A stretch of 64,000 nt of DNA from Marinobacter arenosus (GCF_019264345.1 NZ_JAHVAO010000001.1:3082763-3146762); one strand, 5' to 3'; positions 54,941 to 64,000 are shown, counted from the stretch's first letter. The notes: generated by a model not told the origin, from the letters alone. A program made the numbers and translations.

Positions 54941-56716
54941 TCAGCTCCGTCGGTATTGGTAGTAGCTTTCGATGTCGGATTTCAGGACCACGCCGTACAC
55001 CCGCTGAATCATCGGGGCTACGTGCCGTTGTACGTAGAGGGCCTCGGAATTGCTCGAATCGAAGACATTCAGGGCTTCTTCGAGGGTGGCCTGATACTGG
55101 ACCGGCGCGACATCCCGACGATTGGCCGGAATGTCCATCAGGTCTACCGATTCCGGAGCTTCAGCCTCTTCCTCGGCGACCAGTTTGTCCGTGTCCTCCA
55201 GGTACCGCGCCAGGTCGACGGCGGGCAACAGGGCGGTGGGTCCACTGCTGCCCTCGACCAACAGCCACTTCGGCTCTGACTTCAGCGCCTTCCTGGCTTC
55301 GTCGATGGTCAGATGGCGTTCCGTGCGCAGAAGGCTTCGATCCATGATGGCGCCCACAGACACCCGTCGCAACGCCTGGATAACCGGCGAATTCTGGTAG
55401 CTCAGGCCCTGGCTTTTAAGAATGGTGAGGAACAGCGACTTCTTGCCGAAGGCTTCGCTGGTGACCAGGGTAGAGGTGGTGATGATCAGCATGCCCGGGA
55501 GAATGATGTTCGGATTGCGGGTCAATTCCATCAGCGCCATCAGCGCGGCCAAGGGTGCCTGCAGCACGGCCCCCATCATCGCGCCCATGCCGAGCATAGC
55601 GTAGAAGCCCACGGAGGAGGCGTGTTCGGGAACGATCTGTGCGCCGACCAGTCCCATCGCGCCGCCAAGGGTGGCGCCCATGAACAGGGTCGGGCCGATG
55701 ACGCCGCTGGGCATGCCGAGGCCCAGAGTGAGCGATGTTACCAGCAGCTTGGACACACCGACGCCCAGTAACAGCCAGAAACCCAGTTGGCCATTGATGG
55801 TATCGTCGACGGTGTCGTAGCCGATCCCCATGGTTTCAGGCATCAGGATCGCGAACGGGACCATCAGCACCCCCGCCAACGCGATCCGAAGCATCACGGG
55901 GCGATGATGATGACGCCCCATGGAATCCACCAGTTGAATGAACAATGCGGCAGCAATGCCAATGATGACGGCGATGGCGATAACCCAGGGGATTTCCAGC
56001 AGCGAATTCATGGTCAGGGCTGGCACGCTGAACGCGGGTTCCGAGCCGTAGACGGCCTGAGTCACGATGGCCGCACTGACCGCCGCCAGGATGATCGGCG
56101 TGAAGCCGGCAATGGTGTACTCCATCATCACCACTTCCATGGCAAAGATGACACCGGATATGGGGGTGTTGAACGAGGCTGAAATGGCGGCCGCACAGCC
56201 GCAGGCCACCAGGGTACGGATGCTGTTGTTGGGTAGCCGCATCCACTGGCCCATCAGGCTCGAAAAGGCGGCGCCCAGGTGGACGGCGGGGCCTTCACGG
56301 CCGGCCGACTGGCCGGTCACCACGGTGGCGACCCCGGACACGAACTGCACGATGGCGCTGCGGAGGGAGATGTAGCCCTGGTGGTAATTCAGGCGCTCCA
56401 TGACATGCACGATCCCCACCTTGCGGTCATGGATCGCCAGGCGGTGCAGCATCAGGCCCAACATCAGGGCCCCGGTCAGCGGCAGCAGGCCGCGGGTGAG
56501 CAGGTCCAGTTCCTCGAAGGATTCGGAACCTTCGCCGGGTAGGAAATACTCCAGGGGCCATTCGATGGCGAGACGGAACACCAGGATAACGCCGCCGGTA
56601 ATCAGACCGGATAACAACCCCAGCACCGCCAGTTGAGGCAAGGCATCGACACCCGATAACCGGCGCCGGAAAACTGGGATGAGATGCTCGGTAAGCTGGT
56701 GCCAGAGTCTTTGCAT
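54941..56716 (-). CDS. CLC-type chloride channel/antiporter with CBS domains
   Basis: A 591-residue CLC protein. The helical transport domain spans residues 25-440 and has the gating glutamate in GREGPAVHLG (Glu141). The first CLC signature GSGIP, with the anion-binding serine, is missing; the region reads DRKVGIVHVMERLNYHQG instead. The second ion-site region (GxFxP) reads GMPSGVIGP. A C-terminal CBS pair follows (about 450-590) and probably senses nucleotides. It lies 3 bp upstream of hemJ on the same strand. Confidence 0.9.
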   Translation of the reverse strand: MQRLWHQLTEHLIPVFRRRLSGVDALPQLAVLGLLSGLITGGVILVFRLAIEWPLEYFLPGEGSESFEELDLLTRGLLPLTGALMLGLMLHRLAIHDRKVGIVHVMERLNYHQGYISLRSAIVQFVSGVATVVTGQSAGREGPAVHLGAAFSSLMGQWMRLPNNSIRTLVACGCAAAISASFNTPISGVIFAMEVVMMEYTIAGFTPIILAAVSAAIVTQAVYGSEPAFSVPALTMNSLLEIPWVIAIAVIIGIAAALFIQLVDSMGRHHHRPVMLRIALAGVLMVPFAILMPETMGIGYDTVDDTINGQLGFWLLLGVGVSKLLVTSLTLGLGMPSGVIGPTLFMGATLGGAMGLVGAQIVPEHASSVGFYAMLGMGAMMGAVLQAPLAALMALMELTRNPNIILPGMLIITTSTLVTSEAFGKKSLFLTILKSQGLSYQNSPVIQALRRVSVGAIMDRSLLRTERHLTIDEARKALKSEPKWLLVEGSSGPTALLPAVDLARYLEDTDKLVAEEEAEAPESVDLMDIPANRRDVAPVQYQATLEEALNVFDSSNSEALYVQRHVAPMIQRVYGVVLKSDIESYYQYRRS

Positions 56717-56871
56717 GAACGCCGGAATTCCGGTTGGGTGCGATGAAGTGAGAGAGCGTTTCTGACATCATTGTAACGACCGCTTTGCGGGCTGCAATAA
56801 GTCCTTGGTTTATCATGGTAGACTACGGCGTTATTCGTCCAAACCCTGACACGACGTCGCTGGAGAAAGTA

Positions 56872-57909
56872 GTGATTAAAGTAGGCATCGTTGGTGGCAC
56901 CGGCTATACCGGTGTGGAACTGCTGAGAATTCTGGCGGTTCATCCGGAAGTTACAGTGAGTTGCATTACCTCCCGGTCAGAAGCAGGTATGCCTGTGGCC
57001 GATATGTACCCGAATTTGCGCGGACACTACGATCTTGCTTTTTCCGAGCCGGATCCGGGTGTGTTGAAGGCCTGTGACCTGGTGTTTTTTGCCACACCGC
57101 ATGGCGTGGCCATGCGTATGGTGCCCGAATTGATGGCGGCCGGTGTTCGGGTTGTCGATCTGTCGGCGGATTTCCGACTCAAGGATCTTGACGTCTGGGC
57201 GAACTGGTACGGCATGGCGCACGAAAGCCCCGAGTGGGCCGAGCGGGCGGTTTATGGGCTGCCGGAAGTGGCCCGTGCCGAGATTCTCCAGGCCCAGTTG
57301 GTGGCAAATCCCGGGTGCTACCCAACCGCCGTCCAACTCGGTTTTCTGCCGCTGTTGGAAAATGCGCTGGTGGATCAGACCAGGTTGATTGCCGATGCCA
57401 AGTCCGGTGCCAGCGGTGCCGGTCGACAGGGCAAGATTGGTATGTTGCACGGCGAAATCGGAGAGAGCTTTAAAGCCTACGGCGCCTCGGGCCATCGCCA
57501 CCTGCCGGAGATCCGTCAGGGCCTCGCAGGTGCGGCCGGTTCTGAGGTTGGCGTGACCTTCGTGCCCCACCTGATCCCCATGATCCGTGGCATTGAGGCG
57601 ACGCTCTATGCGGAACTCAGGGAACCCGAGCAGTTTGATCGTCTGCAGGAGTTGTTCGAAGTCCGGTTCCGCGACGAGCCCTTTGTGGATGTTATGCCAT
57701 TTGGCAGTCATCCGGAAACGCGCAGCGTCCGGGGTGCCAACCAGTGTCGGATGGCCCTGCACCGTCAGGAGCAAAGCAACATTGTCATTGTCTCCTCGGT
57801 CATCGATAACCTGGTGAAAGGCGCGGCCGGGCAGGCCGTCCAGAACATGAACATCATGTTCGGCCTGAACGAAACGCTCGGGCTTGAAGCCCCGGCTTTG
57901 CTTCCTTAA
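56872..57909 (+). CDS. argC: N-acetyl-gamma-glutamyl-phosphate reductase
   Basis: A 345-residue arginine-pathway enzyme (NADPH-dependent reduction of N-acetyl-glutamyl phosphate). The Rossmann start [18 protein letters not shown] and the catalytic Cys in ANPGCYPT are clear. The GTG at 56872 has GGAG at 56862-56865; the longer frame from 56785 has no conserved sequence. It is separated from the next ORF by 9 bp. Confidence 0.97.
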   Translation: MIKVGIVGGTGYTGVELLRILAVHPEVTVSCITSRSEAGMPVADMYPNLRGHYDLAFSEPDPGVLKACDLVFFATPHGVAMRMVPELMAAGVRVVDLSADFRLKDLDVWANWYGMAHESPEWAERAVYGLPEVARAEILQAQLVANPGCYPTAVQLGFLPLLENALVDQTRLIADAKSGASGAGRQGKIGMLHGEIGESFKAYGASGHRHLPEIRQGLAGAAGSEVGVTFVPHLIPMIRGIEATLYAELREPEQFDRLQELFEVRFRDEPFVDVMPFGSHPETRSVRGANQCRMALHRQEQSNIVIVSSVIDNLVKGAAGQAVQNMNIMFGLNETLGLEAPALLP

Positions 57910-57918
57910 GGCGTCACC

Positions 57919-58659
57919 GTGAGTCAGGATCGCAAACGGGCCCAGGAATATGTTGTGATCCGCCACCGGCCGGGTTACCGGCTGCGGCGGACCGCCATTC
58001 TGTTGGTTTTCTCCGTTGTTGCCGCCGTTGCGGGTTACGCCACAGGGTTGGCCCAGGGGGGATTTCGTTTCTCCAATGTGGAAGCATCGAATGATGTGCT
58101 GGAAGAGGAGCTGGATACGCTCCGGGAGGACTATACCGAGGCCCGTCAGCAGGTCATCAATCTGGACCGGGGCCGGGCCATTGACGAGCAGGCTCTGAAT
58201 CAGGCACGAAAAACCATCGTTGAGCTTGAAACCCGGATTGCTTCACTGAAATCCGATCTGACGTTCTATAAAAATATCATGGCGCCCTCGGAGACCAGCA
58301 AAGGACTGCAGGTGGACAGCTTAACGCTGGCGCCGGATCGTCAGCCCGGCGCCTTCGATTTCAAGTTGGTGCTCACCCAGGTGGGGAATAATAAAAGCTA
58401 CATTGCGGGTGTGGTGGCGGTGAATGTCATCGGCCTGCGCGACGAAGAAAAAGAAGTCATTGCCTTGCGCGACCTGTCTCAGGATATCGAAGACCTCGGT
58501 GTGAAATTCCGCTTCCGCTACTTCCAGGACGTGGAGGGTTTGCTGGTGCTTCCGGACGGTTTCGAACCGCTGGAGGTCCAGGTGGTGGCCCAGGCCGAAG
58601 GACGCAAATCCTCGCAGGCAGAACGAACATTTGACTGGGATGACTTAACGGAGAATTGA
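57919..58659 (+). CDS. DUF6776-type membrane coiled-coil protein
   Basis: A 246-residue protein with a basic N-terminus, a single transmembrane helix (about 26-46), a long coiled coil (roughly 55-118) and a C-terminal beta-rich periplasmic domain. It fits DUF6776, a family found next to bactofilin in marine gammaproteobacteria. Function is unknown. It is followed after one base by the bactofilin gene, so the pair probably acts together at the envelope. Confidence 0.8.
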   Translation: MSQDRKRAQEYVVIRHRPGYRLRRTAILLVFSVVAAVAGYATGLAQGGFRFSNVEASNDVLEEELDTLREDYTEARQQVINLDRGRAIDEQALNQARKTIVELETRIASLKSDLTFYKNIMAPSETSKGLQVDSLTLAPDRQPGAFDFKLVLTQVGNNKSYIAGVVAVNVIGLRDEEKEVIALRDLSQDIEDLGVKFRFRYFQDVEGLLVLPDGFEPLEVQVVAQAEGRKSSQAERTFDWDDLTEN

Positions 58660-58660
58660 C

Positions 58661-59152
58661 ATGCTTGGAAAGAAAAAGCAGAAACCGCGTCGGCCTACTA
58701 CTGGCCATTTCGACACGCTGATTTCGTCCCGCACCACGGTCGAGGGCGATGTCCAGTTTTCCGGCGGTCTGCACGTGGATGGCAAGGTCCATGGGAAAGT
58801 CTTGGCCGAAGAGGGCAGCGAAGCGGTACTGAGGCTCTCGGAAATTGGCGAAATTGCCGGGGATATCGTGGCGCCCCATGTCATCATCAACGGTACGGTC
58901 CATGGCGATGTCTACGCCTCGGCCCACCTTGAATTGGCCGAAAAGGCCTCTATCAATGGCAACGTGTATTACAACCTCATCGAAATGGCGATGGGTGCGT
59001 CGGTAAACGGTAACCTCGTTCATCAGCGCGAACCGGCAGGCCTGCTGACCCAGGATCAGCCCCGGGTGAAGTCCGGGAGTGTCGCGTCCGATGAGCCATC
59101 CGCTGTGGCGGAAACCGAGGCGGACGTCGAGGGTGGTGGAAAGTCCGAATAG
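58661..59152 (+). CDS. Bactofilin (polymer-forming cytoskeletal protein)
   Basis: A 163-residue bactofilin. The core (about 15-120) has the right-handed beta-helix repeats: TLISSRTTVEGDVQFSGGLHVDGKVHG and GTVHGDVYASAHLELAEKASINGNVYYN. Bactofilins form nucleotide-free filaments that organise cell-wall enzymes or polar structures. The tail after residue 125 is disordered and acidic. It is coupled to the DUF6776 gene. An M23 metallopeptidase, a frequent bactofilin partner, is encoded 1.6 kb downstream. Confidence 0.92.
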   Translation: MLGKKKQKPRRPTTGHFDTLISSRTTVEGDVQFSGGLHVDGKVHGKVLAEEGSEAVLRLSEIGEIAGDIVAPHVIINGTVHGDVYASAHLELAEKASINGNVYYNLIEMAMGASVNGNLVHQREPAGLLTQDQPRVKSGSVASDEPSAVAETEADVEGGGKSE

Positions 59153-59181
59153 TTGATTGTTTTAGTCAGGAATACCATAAT
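59153..59181 (+). promoter_or_regulatory. Sigma-70 promoter of erpA
   Basis: TTGATT (59153-59158) and CATAAT (59176-59181) are separated by 17 bp, 36 bp before the start codon. Confidence 0.55.
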
Positions 59182-59216
59182 CGTCCGAGTTGTTCCTATC
59201 TGATCCGGAGGCGAAC

Positions 59217-59570
59217 TTGAGCGTAGTCCAGCAACAAATGGCGGCGCCGCTGTTCTTTAGTGACAGTGCCGTGGCCAAAGTGCGCGAGTTAATTGAGGAG
59301 GAGGAAAATCCTGATCTCAAGCTCCGTGTCTTTGTGACGGGTGGTGGCTGCTCCGGGTTCCAGTATGGTTTTTCGTTTGACGACAGTCAGGACGAAGAGG
59401 ACACCGTGATCGAACGGGAAGGCGTTAGCCTTTTGGTAGACCCGATGAGCTATCAGTACCTGGTCGGTGCAACCATCGAGTACCAGGAAGGGCTCCAGGG
59501 GTCGCAGTTCGTGGTCCAGAACCCGAATGCGAGTTCGACCTGCGGTTGCGGGAGTTCGTTCTCCATCTGA
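59217..59570 (+). CDS. erpA: Iron-sulfur cluster insertion protein ErpA
   Basis: A 117-residue A-type carrier that delivers iron-sulfur clusters to apoproteins such as IspG/IspH. The three cluster cysteines are present: [11 protein letters not shown] and CGCGSSF at the C-terminus. The TTG at 59217 is preferred: GGAGG (59207-59211) is 5 nt away and the length matches E. coli ErpA (114 aa). The longer frame from 59190 has no such site. Confidence 0.93.
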   Translation: MSVVQQQMAAPLFFSDSAVAKVRELIEEEENPDLKLRVFVTGGGCSGFQYGFSFDDSQDEEDTVIEREGVSLLVDPMSYQYLVGATIEYQEGLQGSQFVVQNPNASSTCGCGSSFSI

Positions 59571-59602
59571 GTGGGACGGATTGAATCAATCCCTACTGAA
59601 CG

Positions 59603-59632
59603 AAAAAGGAGAGCAACGTGCTCTCCTTTTTT
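59603..59632. terminator. Bidirectional terminator between erpA and anmK
   Basis: AGGAGAGCA and TGCTCTCCT form a 9-bp stem around 59608-59626, flanked by an A-run and a T-run, between convergent genes. Confidence 0.9.
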
Positions 59633-59658
59633 GTGCGTGTGCATCGCGGACTGCGCGC

Positions 59659-60756
59659 TCAAGCGTGGTGGATTGCACCAAGTATTCGAGGCCCGCGTGC
59701 TCCGGTGACGTCGGGCAGGTTACCGGGACTTCCGGCGAGGGTTTGCTGGGCCAGCCAAGCGAAGGCCACCGGCTCTACCCACTGCGGATCCAGCCCGAGT
59801 TCGGTGGTAATGGCCAGTGGTGTCGGGGCCATTACCTTCTCCAGCTCCTGCATCAGCAGAGGATTCCGGGTTCCGCCGCCGCAGGCATACATTTTCATCG
59901 CTGGCGCGGACGGCATCTGCTCGATGATGCTTGCCACGGTCAGCTGCAACAGCGTCCGTTGGACGTTTTCTGCCGGTATGTCGGGGTGTCTCTGAACCTG
60001 GGTTTTGACCCAGTCAAGATTGAACCGTTCCTTGCCTGTGCTTTTCGGCGCCGGTCGCGCAAAGTACGCGTCCGATAGCATGTCTCTCAATAATTCTTCG
60101 TCGACACGGCCTTCGGCAGCCCAGTGGCCGTCGGTATCGTAGGGAAGGCCGGTCTGGTTCAGGCACCAGGCATCCATCAGGGCGTTGGCTGGACCAGTGT
60201 CAAAGCCGATGACCGGTTCGGTAGAATCTGCCGGAATCCAGGTGATGTTTGCGATGCCGCCGAGGTTGAGAATGCAGCGGTCTTCGCGGTCTGAACTGAA
60301 AAATGCCTTGTGAAAAGCTGGGACCAAGGGGGCTCCCTGGCCTCCCGCCGCCATATCCCGGCTTCGGAAATCGGAGATGGTCGTTATCCCGGTGCGTTCC
60401 GCGATGACAGCCGCGTTGCCAATCTGGATGGAAAACGGCGCGAACCCCGACGGCTGGTGGCGTATCGTCTGGCCGTGAGAGCCGATGGCGCGGATGGCTG
60501 AGGGAGAGAAGCCTGAGCGTTCGATAACCCGGCAGGCGGCATCCGCAAAGAGGGTGCCGGTCAGTGTATCGAGTTCCCCGACTTCGTCGGGTGTGCCCAG
60601 GTTTTGACTCACAGCCAGAAGGCGATGTCGAAGGTCGTCCGGATAACTCAGGGTTTCGGAGGCGTGGACATTCACCGACCGGCCATCAAAGGACACCAGC
60701 ACGGCGTCGATGCCATCCATGCTGGTGCCTGACATAAGCCCGATCCAGGCTTCCAT
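59659..60756 (-). CDS. anmK: Anhydro-N-acetylmuramic acid kinase
   Basis: A 365-residue sugar kinase that phosphorylates 1,6-anhydro-MurNAc during cell-wall recycling, yielding MurNAc-6-phosphate. The N-terminal ATP motif GLMSGTSMDGIDAVLV and the C-terminal YACGGGTRNPLLM are diagnostic. It lies 5 bp downstream of the M23 peptidase gene on the same strand, so wall hydrolysis and recycling are paired. Confidence 0.96.
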   Translation of the reverse strand: MEAWIGLMSGTSMDGIDAVLVSFDGRSVNVHASETLSYPDDLRHRLLAVSQNLGTPDEVGELDTLTGTLFADAACRVIERSGFSPSAIRAIGSHGQTIRHQPSGFAPFSIQIGNAAVIAERTGITTISDFRSRDMAAGGQGAPLVPAFHKAFFSSDREDRCILNLGGIANITWIPADSTEPVIGFDTGPANALMDAWCLNQTGLPYDTDGHWAAEGRVDEELLRDMLSDAYFARPAPKSTGKERFNLDWVKTQVQRHPDIPAENVQRTLLQLTVASIIEQMPSAPAMKMYACGGGTRNPLLMQELEKVMAPTPLAITTELGLDPQWVEPVAFAWLAQQTLAGSPGNLPDVTGARGPRILGAIHHA

Positions 60757-60761
60757 GGTGT

Positions 60762-62147
60762 TTACTCTTCTGAGGCGAGAGCGAGTTGCTGGTAATTCTC
60801 GCGGAAGACGTCGAACTGGGCCATGCGCTGCTCGGTGTGGCGTTTGAATCGAGCCATTTCAGAGGCAGGTACTGGCTTGGCGTCCGGGAGTTTGACGGTC
60901 CGGGAATTGCGCGGCGAGCCGTTGAGGCGGAACTCGTAGTGCAGATGTGGACCGGTCACCATGCCGGATGAACCCACATAGCCGATGGTTTCGCCCTGCT
61001 TGACCCGGGTGCCTTTTTTGATGCCGCGGCCAAGGCGGCTCATGTGCGCGTACAGCGTCGTGATGTTGTCGCCATGCTGAAGGATGACGGTGCGGCCGTA
61101 GCCGCCTTTCCAGCCGGCAAAGTGTACCCGGCCCGTTCCGGCAGCCTTGATGGGCGTGCCTGTGGGGGCGCCATAGTCGGTGCCTTCATGGGGGCGTACG
61201 ACGTCGAGTACCGGATGGCGGCGCTGGAGGTTGAACGGTGACGAGACCCTGGCATTGATCGGGGTGCGAAGAAATGCTTTGCGCATGCTCTTGCCATCGG
61301 GGGCGTAATAGTCGCTGTCACCGTTGCTGTCAGTATAGAGCAGGGCGGTGTTGTCCTCGCCCCGGTTAATAAAACGGGCAGAGAGAATCCGGCCGGTGTC
61401 GAATTTTTCGCCGTCCAGGTACAGTTCTTCGTATACCACTTCGAAATGGTCGCCCTTGCGAACGTCGTACACAAAGTCAATTTCCCAGCCGAAGATGCCT
61501 GCAAGTTCCATGGTCAAGCGGTCGTTCAGGCCTGCCTCGCGGGCGGCCAGATAAAGGGAGCCGTCGATGGTGCCGGAGGCGAACGCCGGACGTGCTTCCG
61601 GTTCGCGAATGACCTTTTCTCCGATGAAGCCATCTTCGGTTTTCTCGATTTTGAGGGACTCAAGCAGGCTGCGCTGAAGCTCAATGGCCGCCAGGCCGCC
61701 CTCCTCGCTCGTAGCAAAACGGATGGTTTCACCGGCGTAGAGCCGCTGAAGATGCTCCGCATCGCCTTCGCCATGAATGACCGAGAGCATGACGCCATCG
61801 TTGAAGCCGGCTTTCTTGAACAGGGAAGACAGCGTGTCACCGGACCTGATCTCAAAGGTTGCCCAGTCAAAACGGGGCTCAGCGGGCTCTGCCACCTCGG
61901 TCGCCTGGCCTGCGCTTACCACCGGCGCCTGTTCGTCAATCGCCTTGGCCTGGGTTGCGTCGGGTTGGGCCTGTTCCGCCACGCCGTTGCCAGAGACAGT
62001 GCCCTGTTCCAGATCCAGCGCGTAGGACATGCGCTTGGCTTCCACGTCGGCACTCGGGCTCATAAGAATGGCGGCGGTCACAACGACGGTTGCAGTGGCG
62101 GCAATGGTAATGTGGGTCTTTGGAAACATTTTCAGCACGTATCGCAT
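60762..62147 (-). CDS. M23 family peptidoglycan DD-endopeptidase
   Basis: A 461-residue MepM-like endopeptidase. An N-terminal membrane anchor (about 12-30) precedes a LysM-like or OapA-type region (IRSGDTLSSLFKKAGF, about residues 98-150) and a second substrate-control domain. The LytM domain carries the zinc motifs HEGTDYG and HLHYEF. The enzyme cuts peptide cross-links and is required for wall expansion. It is co-transcribed with anmK and divergent from tyrS. ATG 62147 or 62129 may be the start. Confidence 0.92.
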   Translation of the reverse strand: MRYVLKMFPKTHITIAATATVVVTAAILMSPSADVEAKRMSYALDLEQGTVSGNGVAEQAQPDATQAKAIDEQAPVVSAGQATEVAEPAEPRFDWATFEIRSGDTLSSLFKKAGFNDGVMLSVIHGEGDAEHLQRLYAGETIRFATSEEGGLAAIELQRSLLESLKIEKTEDGFIGEKVIREPEARPAFASGTIDGSLYLAAREAGLNDRLTMELAGIFGWEIDFVYDVRKGDHFEVVYEELYLDGEKFDTGRILSARFINRGEDNTALLYTDSNGDSDYYAPDGKSMRKAFLRTPINARVSSPFNLQRRHPVLDVVRPHEGTDYGAPTGTPIKAAGTGRVHFAGWKGGYGRTVILQHGDNITTLYAHMSRLGRGIKKGTRVKQGETIGYVGSSGMVTGPHLHYEFRLNGSPRNSRTVKLPDAKPVPASEMARFKRHTEQRMAQFDVFRENYQQLALASEE

Positions 62148-62296
62148 CCGTTTTGATCGGTATTCCGGTAGGTTGAGCTACCTAATTAAAGCTGTTATTT
62201 AAGTATAGACAAACAGATTACCGTATAAACGGCACACGGGCGAGCATGGAACATTACGATTGCGGATCCATCCCCCCGGATTTTTGCTGGCGGCAC

Positions 62297-62305
62297 TGCT
62301 ATAAT
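62297..62305 (+). promoter_or_regulatory. Extended -10 promoter of tyrS
   Basis: TGCTATAAT at 62297-62305 is a consensus extended -10; no strong -35 lies upstream. It would give a leader of about 130 nt before tyrS. Confidence 0.55.
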
Positions 62306-62443
62306 GCGCCGCCCTGTTCATCCAGCATTGCTTAAAAACTGTACGATTATACTTTAGCAGGAGTGCAGGTAACTCACAGATTTCTTTTGTAGAGGTCTGT
62401 AACTGTCAGAATCCACCGAGATCAAATTGGGGACGTGTTGTTC

Positions 62444-63646
62444 ATGGCATCTATTGATGAGGCGTTGGCGATAATCAAGCGCGGAATAGACGAACTTATT
62501 CCGGAAGAGGAGTTGATAACGAAGCTCAAGGAAGGTCGTCCTCTCAGAATCAAGGCAGGCTTTGATCCCACCGCCCCCGATCTCCATCTTGGTCACACCG
62601 TACTGATCAATAAGTTGCGCCAGTTCCAGGATCTGGGGCACGACGTGATCTTCCTCATCGGTGACTTTACCGGAATGATTGGTGACCCCACTGGCAAAAG
62701 CGCTACGCGGCCCCCTTTGACAGAGGAGCAGGTGCGGCAGAATGCCATTACCTATAAAGAGCAGGTATTCAAGATCCTGGACCCTGCGCGGACTCGGGTG
62801 GTTTTTAACTCGGAATGGATGGGGCAGATGTCTGCTGCAGACATGATTCGGCTTGCGGGGCAGAGTACGGTTGCACGTATGCTGGAGCGTGATGACTTCT
62901 CGAAGCGTTATGATTCCAATCAGCCCATTGCCATTCATGAATTTCTGTATCCGTTGGTCCAGGGCTATGATTCCGTAGCCCTTGAAGCGGACGTTGAGTT
63001 AGGTGGCACTGACCAGCGTTTCAATCTTGGTATGGGGCGAACCATCCAGGGGCGTTACGGGCAGGAACCTCAGGTGATTCTCACGGTCCCTATTCTTGAG
63101 GGGTTGGACGGCGTTCAGAAGATGTCCAAGTCGTTGGGGAACTATGTGGGTGTGAATGATTCGCCCGGCGAAATGTACACCAAGCTGTTGTCGATGCCGG
63201 ACGATCTTCTCTGGCGCTACTTTGAGTTGCTGAGCTTCCGGCCGCTCGCTGAGATTGAAGAGTTTCGCAAGGCTGTGGCGGATGGTGCCAATCCGCAGGA
63301 CTACAAGAAGCTGCTGGCTGAAGAGATTATCACCCGCTTCCATGATGAAGAGGCGGCGAAAACGGCGCACAAGTCGGCGGGCAATCGGGTGGCGTTGGGC
63401 GATATTCCAGATAACGTGCCGACGGTTGAGGTGTCCCTGGATGGTCAGTCCGAGATGCCCATGGCCTCGGTGCTCCGTTTGGCTGGTCTGGTAAAGAACG
63501 GCGCAGCCGCCCGGGATGTGCTGGGTCGTGGGGCTGTGTTTGTGGATGGCCAGAAGTTTGAGGGTGATCGCCTGTTTGTTGAGGGTGACGATTGCGTCGT
63601 CCAGGCGGGTAAGAAGAAGATTGCCCGGGTTTTGATCACGGCGTAA
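62444..63646 (+). CDS. tyrS: Tyrosyl-tRNA synthetase
   Basis: A 400-residue class I synthetase. The HIGH motif is HLGH ([17 protein letters not shown]) and the KMSKS motif is [14 protein letters not shown]-terminal S4 RNA-binding domain is present ([20 protein letters not shown]). The length is like the TyrZ-type enzyme of pseudomonads. ATG 62444 is chosen over GTG 62435; GGGGA lies just upstream. The gene stands immediately before an rRNA operon promoter array. Confidence 0.96.
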   Translation: MASIDEALAIIKRGIDELIPEEELITKLKEGRPLRIKAGFDPTAPDLHLGHTVLINKLRQFQDLGHDVIFLIGDFTGMIGDPTGKSATRPPLTEEQVRQNAITYKEQVFKILDPARTRVVFNSEWMGQMSAADMIRLAGQSTVARMLERDDFSKRYDSNQPIAIHEFLYPLVQGYDSVALEADVELGGTDQRFNLGMGRTIQGRYGQEPQVILTVPILEGLDGVQKMSKSLGNYVGVNDSPGEMYTKLLSMPDDLLWRYFELLSFRPLAEIEEFRKAVADGANPQDYKKLLAEEIITRFHDEEAAKTAHKSAGNRVALGDIPDNVPTVEVSLDGQSEMPMASVLRLAGLVKNGAAARDVLGRGAVFVDGQKFEGDRLFVEGDDCVVQAGKKKIARVLITA

Positions 63647-63647
63647 C

Positions 63648-63675
63648 CGATTTTCGGTGATTTTGAGTTTTTTTC
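63648..63675 (+). terminator. Weak terminator after tyrS
   Basis: A short ACCGA/TCGGT stem right after the stop codon is followed, after some bases, by a T-rich stretch near 63668-63674. Confidence 0.35.
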
Positions 63676-63685
63676 AGAATCGCCG

Positions 63686-63713
63686 TTGACACCTCCGAGC
63701 AGGTCTGTAGAAT
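63686..63713 (+). promoter_or_regulatory. rRNA operon promoter P1
   Basis: TTGACA (63686-63691) and TAGAAT (63708-63713) with a 16-bp spacer, followed by GCGC, a GC-rich discriminator typical of stringently controlled promoters. Confidence 0.85.
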
Positions 63714-63817
63714 GCGCATCTCTTTCGAGGGGAACGCCACTGAGGCGGGCCGGAAATCGAAAGATAACCGTTTGAAAGTATTGAAGAAAATGAGTTTCAA
63801 GCTTCTTCAGAAAACGG

Positions 63818-63845
63818 TTGACAGGGTAGCGATTCAGCGTAGAAT
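63818..63845 (+). promoter_or_regulatory. rRNA operon promoter P2
   Basis: TTGACA (63818-63823) and TAGAAT (63840-63845), again with a 16-bp spacer and a GCGC discriminator, 132 bp after P1. Confidence 0.85.
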
Positions 63846-63922
63846 GCGCAGCCCGAAACAAGCAATAAGCCGGGTGATTTTTCGGCGGTTTCCGGAGACG
63901 GAAAACAACGAAAAATAAACGG

Positions 63923-63950
63923 TTGACAAGGTGGCGGTTCGATGTAGAAT
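63923..63950 (+). promoter_or_regulatory. rRNA operon promoter P3
   Basis: TTGACA (63923-63928) and TAGAAT (63945-63950), 16-bp spacer, discriminator ACGCGG. It is the closest of the three to the expected 16S gene. Confidence 0.85.
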
Positions 63951-63979
63951 ACGCGGCCTTGATTGAGCAACGGCTCAAA

Positions 63980-63992
63980 CGCTCTTTAAAAA
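63980..63992 (+). promoter_or_regulatory. boxA-like antitermination element
   Basis: CGCTCTTTAAAAA resembles the rRNA boxA core TGCTCTTTAACA, bound by NusB/NusE. It lies 30 bp after P3, the expected leader position of an rRNA operon that continues beyond the window. Confidence 0.7.
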
Positions 63993-64000
63993 ATTAACCA

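Noticed and set aside
63712..63918. Short plus-strand ORF before the rRNA operon
   Set aside because: It runs through promoter P2 and has no ribosome-binding site or recognisable sequence.

Overview
The window looks like core chromosome of a Marinobacter-like marine gammaproteobacterium. It is GC-rich, and the gene order recalls Pseudomonas: rpsU-dnaG-rpoD beside tsaD/plsY/folB, and dksA-gluQRS-cbrA-cbrB-pcnB-folK-panB-panC. No phage, insertion sequence, integron or CRISPR array was seen. The genus is inferred from protein recognition and synteny; no search was run.

Layout. 1-11.3 kb: end of an exonuclease III gene, rph, yicC, gmk, rpoZ, spoT, ridA, an epimerase-like gene, oxyR, recG and a YbaK-HDOD signalling protein. 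11.6-20.8 kb is more accessory: a DUF2489 protein, an orphan molybdopterin oxidoreductase, a two-gene envelope operon (FadL-like porin plus a very large Ig-fold lipoprotein), a solitary PEP-CTERM gene behind a sigma-54-type promoter, and a decayed surface-protein fragment. 21-33.5 kb: a CAU tRNA, the rpoD-dnaG-rpsU operon, tsaD, plsY, folB with a divergent HPPK paralogue, pgi, panC-panB-folK-pcnB.

33.5-38.7 kb is the most interesting region. CbrA/CbrB are encoded with a small overlapping membrane-protein ORF upstream. Between cbrB and pcnB lies a roughly 0.4-kb non-coding unit on the minus strand with a sigma-54 promoter, five GTTAC/GTAAC half-sites upstream, several A-rich 'CA' motifs (three in hairpin loops) and a strong terminator. 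It has the anatomy of the Crc/Hfq-sequestering RNA CrcZ of pseudomonads. The lipase gene at 51.4 kb has a matching CA motif just before its start, which suggests a local target of the same carbon-catabolite circuit.

38.7-46 kb: gluQRS, dksA, sfsA, a Rieske protein, a kinase-like/P-loop fusion, then mrcB (PBP1b) overlapping a TPR lipoprotein that fits its activator LpoP. 46-50.5 kb: a DUF4382 lipoprotein and an ECF sigma/anti-sigma/exported acidic protein/TPR-beta-barrel operon of unknown function. 50.5-64 kb: secreted lipase, hemL-thiE-thiD-hemJ (thiD apparently starting at ATC), a CLC-CBS channel, argC, a DUF6776 protein, bactofilin, erpA, anmK, an M23 peptidase and tyrS. The window ends with three nearly identical promoters and a boxA-like element just ahead of what should be an rRNA operon.
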